Part shown: positions 45,658 through 55,333 of the stretch, piece by piece
Layout of the letters: every line of letters starts with the position of its first letter
How positions within the stretch are numbered: the first letter of the stretch is position 1
NCBI GenBank assembly: GCA_947630015.1
Contig: CANRFY010000009.1
Location: 18,368-82,367, forward strand
Direction: 5' to 3'
Length of the DNA: 64,000 bases
Source of the DNA: an uncultured Clostridia bacterium
Lineage (GTDB): Bacteria > Bacillota > Clostridia > Oscillospirales > CAG-272
Notes under the pieces: model-generated
Databases searched by the model: none
What the model was told of the DNA's origin: nothing
Seen by the model: the letters and a program-made list of their open reading frames with translations, nothing else
Position numbers and translations under genes: made by a program

Positions 45658-46248
45658 GTGAAAAAGATCATACTCGCCTCGGCGTCGCCGAGGCGCGCCG
45701 ACCTTTTGCGATCGCTCGGCGTTGATTTTGACGTGCTTGTCACCGACGCGGACGAGACTGTCGGCGACGTTTCGGCGGCAGAGGCCGTCGCGATCATAGC
45801 GGGAAGAAAGGCGGAGGCGGCGTCGGCAGTCTGCGCCGACCGCATTGTCGTCGCGGCCGATACGGTCGTGGCAGCGCCGGACGGCGAGATCCTCGGCAAG
45901 CCGAAGGACGCCGCCGACGCGAGGCGTATGCTCGGACTGCTGTCGGGGAAAACGCACACCGTTTACACCTGCGTATGCGTCGCCGGCGGCGGCAGGATAT
46001 ATTCCGAGACTGTGGCGACGGACGTCGCCATGTACGAGCTTGACGGACGCGCCGTCGAGAATTACATTTTGACGGGCGAGCCGTTTGACAAGGCCGGAGC
46101 ATACGGCATACAATCGCTCGGGGGCGTGTTCGTGCGCAGTATATCCGGCGACTACTTCAACGTGACCGGAATGCCGAAGGCGGCGACGGCGAGACTGCTT
46201 TATCTTGCCGGCGTCGACGTCATAGCCGAGGCGGCGGGCAAAACATAA
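45658..46248 (+). CDS. maf: Maf-like nucleoside triphosphate pyrophosphatase
   Basis: IILASASPRRADLLRSLGVDFDVL, VVAADTVVA, GKPKDAADARRMLGLLSGKTHTVYT, GAYGIQSLGGVFV. Confidence 0.96.
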   Translation: MKKIILASASPRRADLLRSLGVDFDVLVTDADETVGDVSAAEAVAIIAGRKAEAASAVCADRIVVAADTVVAAPDGEILGKPKDAADARRMLGLLSGKTHTVYTCVCVAGGGRIYSETVATDVAMYELDGRAVENYILTGEPFDKAGAYGIQSLGGVFVRSISGDYFNVTGMPKAATARLLYLAGVDVIAEAAGKT

Positions 46249-46284
46249 TCGAAAGGAACGGCGCGTCCGCGCGCCTGTTTTGAA

Positions 46285-47292
46285 ATGTCAAGAAGCATTG
46301 GTATAGATCTTGGTACGGCGAATACGCTCGTATGCGTCAAGGGAAAGGGAATAGTGCTGCGCGAACCGTCCGTCGTCGCCGTGGAGGCGAGGACGGGAAA
46401 GGTCGTCGCCGTCGGCTCCGAGGCGAAGCTCATGCTCGGACGCACGCCGGGATCTATCACGGCCGTGCGTCCGCTCAAGGACGGCGTCATCGCGGAATTC
46501 GACGTCGCGGCGGCGATGCTGCATCAGTTCTTCCGCAAGGTGTCGGGCAACACGATGCTGACGCGCCCGCGCGTCGTCATATGCATCCCATACGGGGTCA
46601 CCGAGGTCGAGAAGCGCGCCGTCGAGGACGCGACGCTCGAGGCGGGCGCGCAGAGCGTGGCGCTCATCGAGGAGCCGATCGCGGCGGCGATAGGCTCCGG
46701 ACTTAAGATAGGCGGATCGCGCGGCAATATGGTGATCGATATCGGCGGCGGTACGACCGAGGTCGCCGTCATAAGCCTCGGCGGGATCGTGCTTTCAAAT
46801 TCACTGCGCGTCGCCGGCGACGAGCTTGACGAGGCGATCGTCAATTATCTGCGCCGTAAATGCAACGTGCTTATCGGCGATACGACCGCGGAAATGCTCA
46901 AAAAGGCGATCGGATCGGTCCATCCGGCCGCGGACAGGGGCGAGATGGAGGTGCGCGGACGCAATCTTCTGTCTGGACTCCCCGCGACGGTAAGAATCAA
47001 TTCCGCAAATATACGCGAGGCGATACAGGAGACGGTTTCGCACATCGTCGACGCGCTCCGCACGACGCTCGAATCGACGCCGCCGGAGCTTTCGGGCGAC
47101 ATATATGACAACGGCATCATGCTCGCGGGCGGAGGCGCTCTGCTCGGCGGACTTGACATACTGCTGTCGGGACTGACCGGCATCAGGGTGCGCAGACCGA
47201 AGCATCCGCTCGATTCGGTCGCGATCGGGATCGGCCGCGTGCTTGAATCCGAGGACAAATTCCCGGGCGCTATACAATACAGAACGAGGTGA
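46285..47292 (+). CDS. mreB: Rod shape-determining protein MreB
   Basis: SRSIGIDLGTANTLVCVKGKGIVLREPSVVA, EEPIAAAIGSGLKIGGSRGNMVIDIGGGTTEVAVISLGGIV, GIMLAGGGALLGGLD. Confidence 0.97.
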   Translation: MSRSIGIDLGTANTLVCVKGKGIVLREPSVVAVEARTGKVVAVGSEAKLMLGRTPGSITAVRPLKDGVIAEFDVAAAMLHQFFRKVSGNTMLTRPRVVICIPYGVTEVEKRAVEDATLEAGAQSVALIEEPIAAAIGSGLKIGGSRGNMVIDIGGGTTEVAVISLGGIVLSNSLRVAGDELDEAIVNYLRRKCNVLIGDTTAEMLKKAIGSVHPAADRGEMEVRGRNLLSGLPATVRINSANIREAIQETVSHIVDALRTTLESTPPELSGDIYDNGIMLAGGGALLGGLDILLSGLTGIRVRRPKHPLDSVAIGIGRVLESEDKFPGAIQYRTR

Positions 47293-47299
47293 ATACATA

Positions 47300-47674
47300 A
47301 TGATCGATTTCCAAAACGGCAAGGTTTTCAAGCTCGGACGCGACGACGACGCTCATTCAAAGGAGATAGAGCCGCTTTTGATCCCGGGCGAAGAGGCGAT
47401 AGGCTCGTACACCGTCGTGCGCGATTACGTCGTGTTCACGAATAAGCGCATAATCTCGGTGAACAAGCAGGGAGTGACAGGCACGCGCAAGGATTTCACG
47501 TCGATGCCGTACAACCGCATCGTGGCGTTCTCCGTCGAAACGGCGGGACTGCTCGGCTACGACGGCGATCTCGAGCTGTTTTTCACGGGACTCGGCCGCG
47601 TAAGATTTGAATTTACGGGATCGAGCGACGTCGTAGCGATCGGACAAGCCATATCGAGGTACGTACTCGGCTGA
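47300..47674 (+). CDS. Bacterial PH domain protein (bPH_1/YdjZ-like)
   Basis: EIEPLLIPGEEAIGSYTVVRDYVVFTNKRIISVNKQGVTGTRKDFTSMPYNRIVAFSVETAG. Confidence 0.87.
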   Translation: MIDFQNGKVFKLGRDDDAHSKEIEPLLIPGEEAIGSYTVVRDYVVFTNKRIISVNKQGVTGTRKDFTSMPYNRIVAFSVETAGLLGYDGDLELFFTGLGRVRFEFTGSSDVVAIGQAISRYVLG

Positions 47675-47697
47675 CGTTCGCCGTCCGCCGATTTTGC

Positions 47698-48579
47698 ATG
47701 GAGAACGCAATGCCAAAGAAGCTTTTTTCAAATAAATTCTTCATCGCGGCGCTGTGCGTCGCGCTCGCGCTTGTAATAGTCCCGTCGGTGCTTTCGCTGA
47801 TGGGACTGTCAAGCTATGTGCGCGGAGCCGTCGTGACTGTGTTGTCGCCTCTCCAGCGGCTCATGACGAGCGTCACGGACGCCGTCGAAGGCTTCACCGA
47901 TTATTTTACCGAATTCGACAGGCTGCAAAAGGAAAACGAGGATTTGAAGCGCAGACTGCGCGAGCTTGAGGACAGGGGCTACAGGATCGACGAGATCGAG
48001 CAGATGAACGAGTGGCTGTACGATTATCTCGGCCTTGTGAGAGAGCATACGGACTACGATCTCGCCGTCGCCGACATTGTCGGCCGCGAGATCGGCAATT
48101 ATATGACGGTGTTCACGCTCGGCGTGGGGACGGAGAGCGGCGTTTATGCGAATATGCCCGTCATAACGTCGGACGGCATCGTAGGATACGTGAGAGAGGC
48201 CGGATCGGGATGGTGCCAGGTGCTTACGATCCTCGAGTCGTCGTCGAGCGTCGGCGCTTATGTCGAGAGGACGGGCGAGGTCGGACTGCTCGAGGGCGAT
48301 TTCTCGATGAGAACGGACGGGCTGTGCCGCCTTTCGTATCTGTCGCAGGATTCAACCGTCGAGGTCGGCGACAGAGTGCTGTCGAGCGGACTCGGCAGCA
48401 TATATCCGCGCGATCTTGTGATCGGATTCGTGGAGAGGGTCGAGGACGACGAATACAGCCGCACAAAGGTTGCGTACATAAGGCCGGCGGCCGATCTGAC
48501 CGACATCACGCGCGTCATGGTCATTCGTTCGTATGAGACTGTGCGCGACGAGGAGGGCGGCGGCGCAAATGGCGAATAG
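47698..48579 (+). CDS. mreC: Rod shape-determining protein MreC
   Basis: N-terminal TM, coiled coil RLQKENEDLKRRLRELEDRGYRIDEIEQMNEWL, AGSGWCQVLTILESSSSVGAYVERTGEVGLLEG. Confidence 0.94.
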   Translation: MENAMPKKLFSNKFFIAALCVALALVIVPSVLSLMGLSSYVRGAVVTVLSPLQRLMTSVTDAVEGFTDYFTEFDRLQKENEDLKRRLRELEDRGYRIDEIEQMNEWLYDYLGLVREHTDYDLAVADIVGREIGNYMTVFTLGVGTESGVYANMPVITSDGIVGYVREAGSGWCQVLTILESSSSVGAYVERTGEVGLLEGDFSMRTDGLCRLSYLSQDSTVEVGDRVLSSGLGSIYPRDLVIGFVERVEDDEYSRTKVAYIRPAADLTDITRVMVIRSYETVRDEEGGGANGE

Positions 48580-49210
48580 ACGGGCCAAAACTGACGGCGG
48601 CGTGAGCCGCCGCGCACAGATGCGTCCGATATCGCAGATCTTCGGACGCGCGACGGTCGTCGGCGAGAAAATGCGCTCCGGCGTCGCGGTCTCAACGATC
48701 GTAAAATATGCGCTTTACATCGTATTGTCGGTGCTGCTCATACTGCTCGAAACGACGTTTTTCGCACGGTTCCGTCCGTTCGGGGCGTCGCCCGACATCC
48801 TCATTGTCACGGTGATGGCGATCGGGATGTACGACGGCGGACGCGCCGGAGCCGTTTACGGCATATGGATCGGATTTGTCGCCGACACGCTCGGCGGCGC
48901 GGGGATAACGGTGCTGCCGCTCGCGTATATGCTCGTCGGCTATATATGCGGCGTCGTCGCCGAGGACTATTACAGGCGGACAGTTCTGCTGTTTTTGATA
49001 TTCGACGCCGCAGTTTGCGCGGCGCGGATGTTCATCACGCTTTTGTACGTCTTTCTGACATGGCCGTCGTTTGATTTCGGCGCCGTATTCGGCGCCGTGA
49101 TATTGCCCGAGCTGGCGGCGACGGCGGTCTGCTCGCCCACACCGGCGATAATTCTTCTGCCCGTCTATCTCATCTTCCGCAAAAAGCGCGCCGAAACGGA
49201 GCAGGACTGA
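48569..49210 (+). CDS. mreD: Rod shape-determining protein MreD
   Basis: Small TM protein overlapping the 3' end of mreC; LLETTFFARFRPFGASPDILIVTVMAIGMYDGGRAGAVYGIWIGFVADTLGG. Confidence 0.88.
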   Translation: MANRRAKTDGGVSRRAQMRPISQIFGRATVVGEKMRSGVAVSTIVKYALYIVLSVLLILLETTFFARFRPFGASPDILIVTVMAIGMYDGGRAGAVYGIWIGFVADTLGGAGITVLPLAYMLVGYICGVVAEDYYRRTVLLFLIFDAAVCAARMFITLLYVFLTWPSFDFGAVFGAVILPELAATAVCSPTPAIILLPVYLIFRKKRAETEQD

Positions 49211-49254
49211 AAATAAAACGAAAGGACGCGGCGGGGTCGCGGATGTGATACATA

Positions 49255-51528
49255 ATGGAAAACAGACATACGAGCCGGCTTCTGTCGCTGATCGCGATAT
49301 TCGTTTTGATATGCCTGCTGTTTGCGGCGCGGCTGATAAACGTGCAGATCGCGGCGCGCGACTATTATCCGCTCGTCACAGACGGCGTGCGCGGCCGCGT
49401 CGTGACGATACAGGCGCAGAGAGGCGAGATCTTCGACTGCAACGGTACGCCGCTCGTCAAAAACGAGTATTCGTACAATATCACGCTCGACAGAGGCACG
49501 CTGCCGACGTCGAACGCGGAGGAAAACGAGGCGCTTTTGCGCATTTATGAAAAAATATCGGGTTCGGAGGCGGAATACGAATTTTCCGAGATCAAATTTC
49601 CCGGGCGCGGGACGTTCCCCGAATACGAGCTTGACGAATCGTTTCTCGAATCGTCCGAGAATAAGCGGCGCTTCAGCCGCTTATTGACGACGCTCGAGAT
49701 CGAGGATATCGGCACCGTCATCGACGGGCAGACGTATCCGTATGCGGCGTCCGTATTCGAGAATCAGATATCGGGCTTCTATATGGGGCGCGAGCTGCAC
49801 GCGGCGTCCGAGCTTGCGAACGATCCGACGTCGGTGACGTTCGACTACATAATCGACGTTTTGACGAAGAGATACGGCCTTGTGGACGGCGACGGCGAGC
49901 CTTTGTACGACGCGCGCACGGCTGATTTTCTTCTGCGCCTGCGATACGACATGGAGTCGCGGGATTTCTCTGTGCGGGTGCCGTACACGGTGGCTGAGAA
50001 CGTCGATATCGGGCTGATCACGTATCTGAAGGAGGGCGCGCTGCGCGGATACTCGGTCGAGGTCGAGGCAAAGCGCGTTTACTGCGAACCCGGCGTCGCC
50101 TCGCACATACTCGGCATGACGGGCAAAATACAGAGCGAGGACGTCGAAATGTATACGGAACTCGGCTATCCGCTCGACGCGATCGTCGGCGTGAGCGGCG
50201 TCGAGCTTGCGTTCGAGGATAAGCTGCACGGCATGGACGGCACGATGGTGATAACGGAGGACGAATACGGCAACATCATCGGGCAGGAGATAACAGAGGA
50301 ACCGGTCGCCGGCGACGATATATATCTCACGATCGATATCGATCTTCAGCGCGCGGCCGAAAAGGCGCTTTACGACAATATAGAATACATCCACGCGCAG
50401 GCGGCCGCGATCGGAGAGGAGCGGAACGGCGAGGATGCGAACGCAGGCGCGATCGCGACGATTGACGTGAAAACGGGCGCGATCAGAGCGCTCGCATCGT
50501 ATCCGACATACGATCTTTCGACATACAGGGACGATCTTGCCGAGCTGAGCAGCAACGAGGCGCGTCCGCTCGTCAACAGAGCGCTGGCAGGCACATATCC
50601 GCCCGGTTCGACGTTCAAGCCCGCCGTCGCGGCGGCGGCGCTGACGGAGGGGATCATAACCCCGACCGAGACGATCGTGGACGAGGGCATCTATATGTAT
50701 TACAAGGATTCGGGTTATACGCCGCGATGCTGGATATATCTGCAAAGCGGACGCAATCACGGCGCCGTCAACGTGTCGGAGGCGCTGCGCGTCTCGTGCA
50801 ACTATTTCTTTTACGATATCGGCAGACGGCTCACGATCCAGACGATGAACAGGTACTGCCGCGCGTTCGGTCTCGGCGAGGACACCGGCATCGAGCTGCC
50901 AGAAAAAACGGGCGCGCTCGCCGGTCCCGATTACAGAACGGAGCATGGACTTGACAACTGGAACCCGGGCGACACGCTCGCCGCCGCGATCGGCCAGTCG
51001 GACAATCTGTTCACGCCGCTCCAGCTTAGCGTATATATGTCGGCGCTCATAAACGGCGGCGTGCGTTATCGGGCGCACATACTCGATTCGGTCAGGACGT
51101 TCTCGGGAGAAACGCTCGAGACGACGGGGACGGAGATCAAAAGCCAGATCGAGATATCGCAGGCGACGGTCGACATTATTTTAAACGCGATGTCGGAGGT
51201 CGTGGAATCCGGCACGACGGCGACGCTGTTCGACAATTATCCGATCAAGGTCGGCGGAAAAACAGGTACGGCGCAGCTCGGCTCCAACAGCAGCGATAAC
51301 GCCGTGTTCGTCGGATTCGCGCCGCTGTCGGACCCCGAGATCGTTACGACGTGCGTCATCGAGCATGGCTCGAAGGGCGCGTGGGCAGGCATGGCGGTCC
51401 GCGACGTATTCACGAATTATTTCGATCTTGTGATCGAATCCGACACGGACACGGATACTGACACGAATACTGACACGGATACGGATGCAAATACGGACAA
51501 CGGCGCGAACGGCGGAGGCGAGGCATGA
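49255..51528 (+). CDS. mrdA: Penicillin-binding protein 2 (elongasome transpeptidase)
   Basis: RGEIFDCNGTPLVKNEYSYN, PGSTFKPAVAAAALTEG, NVSEALRVSCNYFFYDIG, GGKTGTAQ (KTG motif). Confidence 0.95.
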   Translation: MENRHTSRLLSLIAIFVLICLLFAARLINVQIAARDYYPLVTDGVRGRVVTIQAQRGEIFDCNGTPLVKNEYSYNITLDRGTLPTSNAEENEALLRIYEKISGSEAEYEFSEIKFPGRGTFPEYELDESFLESSENKRRFSRLLTTLEIEDIGTVIDGQTYPYAASVFENQISGFYMGRELHAASELANDPTSVTFDYIIDVLTKRYGLVDGDGEPLYDARTADFLLRLRYDMESRDFSVRVPYTVAENVDIGLITYLKEGALRGYSVEVEAKRVYCEPGVASHILGMTGKIQSEDVEMYTELGYPLDAIVGVSGVELAFEDKLHGMDGTMVITEDEYGNIIGQEITEEPVAGDDIYLTIDIDLQRAAEKALYDNIEYIHAQAAAIGEERNGEDANAGAIATIDVKTGAIRALASYPTYDLSTYRDDLAELSSNEARPLVNRALAGTYPPGSTFKPAVAAAALTEGIITPTETIVDEGIYMYYKDSGYTPRCWIYLQSGRNHGAVNVSEALRVSCNYFFYDIGRRLTIQTMNRYCRAFGLGEDTGIELPEKTGALAGPDYRTEHGLDNWNPGDTLAAAIGQSDNLFTPLQLSVYMSALINGGVRYRAHILDSVRTFSGETLETTGTEIKSQIEISQATVDIILNAMSEVVESGTTATLFDNYPIKVGGKTGTAQLGSNSSDNAVFVGFAPLSDPEIVTTCVIEHGSKGAWAGMAVRDVFTNYFDLVIESDTDTDTDTNTDTDTDANTDNGANGGGEA

Positions 51529-52175
51529 GCGGTGTTGATATGCGCGCGAATTTCGCGCGCGCGGTCGAGATTTTGCGCGGACTGTATCCCGACGCGGAAT
51601 GCTCGCTCCGATATGAGGGCGATCCGTGGCGTCTGCTCGTGATGGCGCGTCTTTCGGCTCAGTGTACGGACGCGAGAGTAAACGTGGTGGCGGAGCCGCT
51701 GTTTTTGCGGTTCCCGAACGCGGCCGCGATGGCGTGCGGCGATATCGAAGAGATCGAATCGATCGTGCGTCCGTGCGGGCTGTACCGCATCAAGGCGCGC
51801 GATCTGCGCGCGATGTCGGAGATGATAGTCGGCGCATACGGCGGGGAAGTGCCGCGCACGATGGAGGAGCTGCTTGCGCTTCCCGGCGTCGGACGGAAGA
51901 TAGCGAATCTGATCCTCGGCGACGTCTACGGCATCCCTGGCGTCGTCACGGATACGCACTGCATCCGCATCTGCGGCAGGCTCGGCGCTTATGACGAGGA
52001 CATGAAGGACCCCGCGCGCGCGGAGCGCGCCGTTGCGGCGCTCGTCGAACCGTGCGAGCAGACGGATTTCTGCCACAGGCTCGTCATGTTCGGACGCGAC
52101 GTCTGCACGGCGAGATCGCCGCGCTGCGGCGATTGCGCGCTGTTTTCCGTATGCAGACACGCAAAATCGCGCTGA
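51525..52175 (+). CDS. nth: Endonuclease III
   Basis: RLSAQCTDARVNVVAEPLFLRFP, GLYRIKARDLRAMSEMI, LLALPGVGRKIANLIL HhH, DTHCIRICGRLG, C-terminal Fe-S cysteines CTARSPRCGDCALFSVC. Confidence 0.94.
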   Translation: MSGVDMRANFARAVEILRGLYPDAECSLRYEGDPWRLLVMARLSAQCTDARVNVVAEPLFLRFPNAAAMACGDIEEIESIVRPCGLYRIKARDLRAMSEMIVGAYGGEVPRTMEELLALPGVGRKIANLILGDVYGIPGVVTDTHCIRICGRLGAYDEDMKDPARAERAVAALVEPCEQTDFCHRLVMFGRDVCTARSPRCGDCALFSVCRHAKSR

Positions 52176-52280
52176 CGGTCGAAAAATGGGCGACGGTGCG
52201 GCGAGTTTGACTTGACAAGCGCGCGATTTTATATTACTATTGTTATACCGAAACGAAACGATCGAAAGGAGATCATTCAT

Positions 52281-52580
52281 ATGGCTGAAGAAGAATACTC
52301 AATAGGCGATATAGTAACGCTGACCGACGACGAGGGCAACGAGAGCGAATATGAGCTTATCGGCGAGACGGAGTCGGAAGGGGAGACGTATTACGCGCTC
52401 GCGCCTACGGATAACGACGAGGAATACGTCATCCTGAAATTGGAAGAGGACGACGACGGCGAGATGATATTGACAACGATCACGGACGACGACGAGTTTG
52501 ACCGTGTGGCGGATATATTCGACGAGGAGCTTTACGCCGATATCGACTACGACGTCGAGGAACCGGAAGAGAGCGAATAA
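52281..52580 (+). CDS. DUF1292-type acidic protein
   Basis: MAEEEYSIGDIVTLTDDEGNESEYELIGETESEGETYYALAPTDNDEEYVILKLEED. Confidence 0.85.
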   Translation: MAEEEYSIGDIVTLTDDEGNESEYELIGETESEGETYYALAPTDNDEEYVILKLEEDDDGEMILTTITDDDEFDRVADIFDEELYADIDYDVEEPEESE

Positions 52581-52611
52581 TATCGACGATCTCGGGGCTG
52601 CGCCCCGAAGC

Positions 52612-52648
52612 AAACTAAAGGGGAGCTTGAAAAGCTCCCCTTTAGTTT
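52612..52648. terminator. Strong hairpin, likely terminator
   Basis: AAACTAAAGGGGAGCTT gaa AAGCTCCCCTTTAGTTT. Confidence 0.75.
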
Positions 52649-52759
52649 GGTTGGGGGAGGCACACCGTGCCGTATAAAACTTTTGAAAATGTAGAAAGAG
52701 ACAAGGCGATTCTTTCGCGATTCTCCCCATTCTTATTCTAAAACTTTGCAAAGTTAAAA

Positions 52760-53450
52760 AAAGAGTTAAGGGTCTCTTTGCTGGCCGGCAAAGAGACCCT
52801 TAACAATCCCAGAAAACGGCGTGCCGGTGGCGTCAATTCGGCTCCAGTCGGTGGAAAGAATTGGTTGGGGCGTAAACCGCGATATTATTTCAGCAAAAAC
52901 TTTCGTGCCTCCGCGCGGCGCGTCGAGATCGAGGTTATTCTGTCTTGGTAAATCGATTCCTAACAGCGTCAGATTTCGCTCGTGTCGTGCGAACAAATGG
53001 GATTCACAAATGGAAACGCCAGTTTCGCTTTGGTTGGCATAGATAGAGTAGGGCAACCGGCGATTGCACAGCTCTTGCTACACAAACGGGCGATGCGTTT
53101 CTTTTCTTGAGGGTGTACGAGGGAGGTTCTTTTCTTTCTCAAAGAAAAGAAGCTCACCTCGTAAAAATAGGTAGCGTCGGAAGTCTTCACTTCGTGGATT
53201 TTAGCGCGTCAGTGAAACCAATCGCCCCGCGATGAGTTGTTCGCACCCAGCGAACGCGCGTTGTTCTTTTGGAGAGGGGGTTCGGGGGAGGACCCTTTCT
53301 TTTGAAGAAAGGGTCCTCATCCCAAATGCGTATTTGAAGAAAGTTCCTCATCCAATTGCAATCTTTTGAAGAAAATATCCACATCCCAAACCGCATCTTT
53401 GCGCGAAAAAGTCCTCCTCCCAATTCCATCTTTTGCCGAAAAGGAAAATT
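52760..53450 (-). repeat. Composite intergenic element B, copy 4 (inverted) with array units
   Basis: Reverse complement begins with degenerate GATGAGGA units, GGACCCTTTCTTCAAAAGAAAGGGTCC, ... core ... ACGCCACCGGCACGCCGTTTTCTGGGATTGTTAAGGGTCTCTTTGCCGGCCAGCAAAGAGACCCTTAAC. Confidence 0.92.
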
Positions 53451-53761
53451 TAGATATAACGCAAACCTTCTCACCTTATTTAAGGCTTTAGCCAATGCAC
53501 ATCGCCTCCCTCAAAATAAACACTTTGCCCAAACCCTTTTCAAATTTAAATTGAGCATATGTATTACCTCCCCAACAGCCCCTCCCCCCGCAACGCATTG
53601 CCGCAACACGGGCCGGTTCGCAAAGGCTCGGCCTTTGCAAAATTCCGCGCGGGCGGGCAATAATTCCCCTCGTTTTTGCGCAAAATAGCCTTGAACACTT
53701 GCAAGTGCAGGCAAAATATGATATACTTCATATTGATTAACCATTTTGCGGAGGCAATCGC

Positions 53762-55315
53762 TTGACTAAGCTGACGTCATTGATATCGCTCGCGTCGACG
53801 CTGATACTTGCGGCGGCTTTTATCTCGATCCCGCAAATATCTAAAGCCGCGGTGAGCGCCGCTGCGGATGAGGCCGCCGCTGCGGACGAGCTTACGCTCA
53901 CGGTCACGGCGTCGTCCGGCGAGACCTCCGTCTCCCGTCTCACCGACGGCAGCGAAACGACGTACACGTCGATCCCCGACGGCGGAGCCGTCGACATCGC
54001 CGCCGACGCCGGCATCTCGTCCCTCTACATCGTATTCGACCGCATTTACGGGGAATGGACGCTCGCCGACGACCTCGGCGTCACGATCGAATGCGGCCAA
54101 AACGGCTATCTTCACGAATTCGTCGACGTCGCGGAGCTTTTCGGGCGAAGCCCGAGATCGCTGACGCTCAGATTTGACGGCGGCAAAGCGTCGATTGCGG
54201 AGATCCACGCGTTCGGTGACGGCGAGCCGCCGGAATGGGTGCAGATCTGGGAGCCGCCGTGCGGCGAGGCCGATCTTTTGCTCGCAACGACGCACGTCGA
54301 CGACGAGCAGCTGTTCTTCGCGGGCGTTCTGCCGTATTACGCCGGCGAGCGCGGCTACGACGTACAGGTCGTGTATTTCACCGACCCGTTCCAGTATCAC
54401 GACAGGCCGCACGAACAGCTCAACGGGTTGTGGACCGTCGGGGTGCGCCATTATCCCGTCTGCGGCGACGTCGTCGATCAATACTCCGAATCGACGAAGG
54501 ACGCGTATGCGAACGCGAAAAGGAACGGCATGACGAAGGACGACATGGTGCGCTTCCAGATCGAGATGATACGCAGATTCAAGCCGCACGTCATCGTCGG
54601 CCACGATTTCAACGGCGAATACGGCCACGGCCAGCATATGATCAACAGCGAAACGCTGGCGGAGGCGCTGCCGCTTGCGGCGGACGCGTCGTTCGATCCG
54701 GAATCGGCCGCTCTGTATGGCGTCTGGGACACGCCGAAAACGTATATACACCTCTACGGCGAAAATAAGATCGTGATGAATTGGGACGAACCGCTCGACG
54801 CCTTCGGCGGAAGGACTGCGTTCGAGATGACGCAGGAGGGGTTCATGTGCCATAAATCCCAGCACTGGACGTGGTTTTACGGCTGGATATACGGCAAAAA
54901 CGGCAATAAGATCACAAAGGCGTCCGAGATCAAAACTCATTCTCCGTGCGAATACGGGCTTTACAGAACGACCGTCGGGTACGATACTGGAATCGGCGAT
55001 ATGTTCGAGAATATACCGATGTCGTATGCGCAGATCGCGGAGGCGGAACGTCTCGAGGCTTTGGCGAAAGAGGAATCGGAACGCCTCGAATCGGAACGTC
55101 TCGAATCCGAACGCCTCGAATCGGAGCGGATCGAGTCCGAGCGCCTCGAATCAGAACGGCTCGCGAACGCGGTCGTCACGGAGGATACTGCCGACACCGG
55201 CGCGAATGAGAGACGGAGCGATCGATCTGCGATCGTTCCGATCGTCGTCGTCGCCGCGGCTGTCGCCGCAGCCGCCGTCATGACGGCGGTAATGCAAAAA
55301 TCAAGGAAAAGATAA
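53762..55315 (+). CDS. PIG-L (LmbE-like) deacetylase with signal peptide and C-terminal TM anchor
   Basis: Signal-like LISLASTLILAAAFISIPQISKAA; LLLATTHVDDEQLFFAGVLPYYAGERGYDVQVVYFTD; FKPHVIVGHDFNGEYGHGQHM; C-terminal ESERL repeats then TM and KSRKR. Confidence 0.85.
   Translation: MTKLTSLISLASTLILAAAFISIPQISKAAVSAAADEAAAADELTLTVTASSGETSVSRLTDGSETTYTSIPDGGAVDIAADAGISSLYIVFDRIYGEWTLADDLGVTIECGQNGYLHEFVDVAELFGRSPRSLTLRFDGGKASIAEIHAFGDGEPPEWVQIWEPPCGEADLLLATTHVDDEQLFFAGVLPYYAGERGYDVQVVYFTDPFQYHDRPHEQLNGLWTVGVRHYPVCGDVVDQYSESTKDAYANAKRNGMTKDDMVRFQIEMIRRFKPHVIVGHDFNGEYGHGQHMINSETLAEALPLAADASFDPESAALYGVWDTPKTYIHLYGENKIVMNWDEPLDAFGGRTAFEMTQEGFMCHKSQHWTWFYGWIYGKNGNKITKASEIKTHSPCEYGLYRTTVGYDTGIGDMFENIPMSYAQIAEAERLEALAKEESERLESERLESERLESERIESERLESERLANAVVTEDTADTGANERRSDRSAIVPIVVVAAAVAAAAVMTAVMQKSRKR
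55073..55162 (+). repeat. 15-bp in-frame tandem repeat (6 x ESERL/I)
   Basis: GAATCGGAACGYCTC-type repeats encoding ESERLESERLESERLESERIESERLESERL. Confidence 0.93.
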
Positions 55316-55333
55316 GAGATCGCACAGAAAAAC

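Noticed and set aside
44725-46113. 462-aa - strand ORF
   Set aside because: Antisense to U32 peptidase, dut and maf.
49681-51078. 465-aa - strand ORF
   Set aside because: Antisense to mrdA (PBP2).
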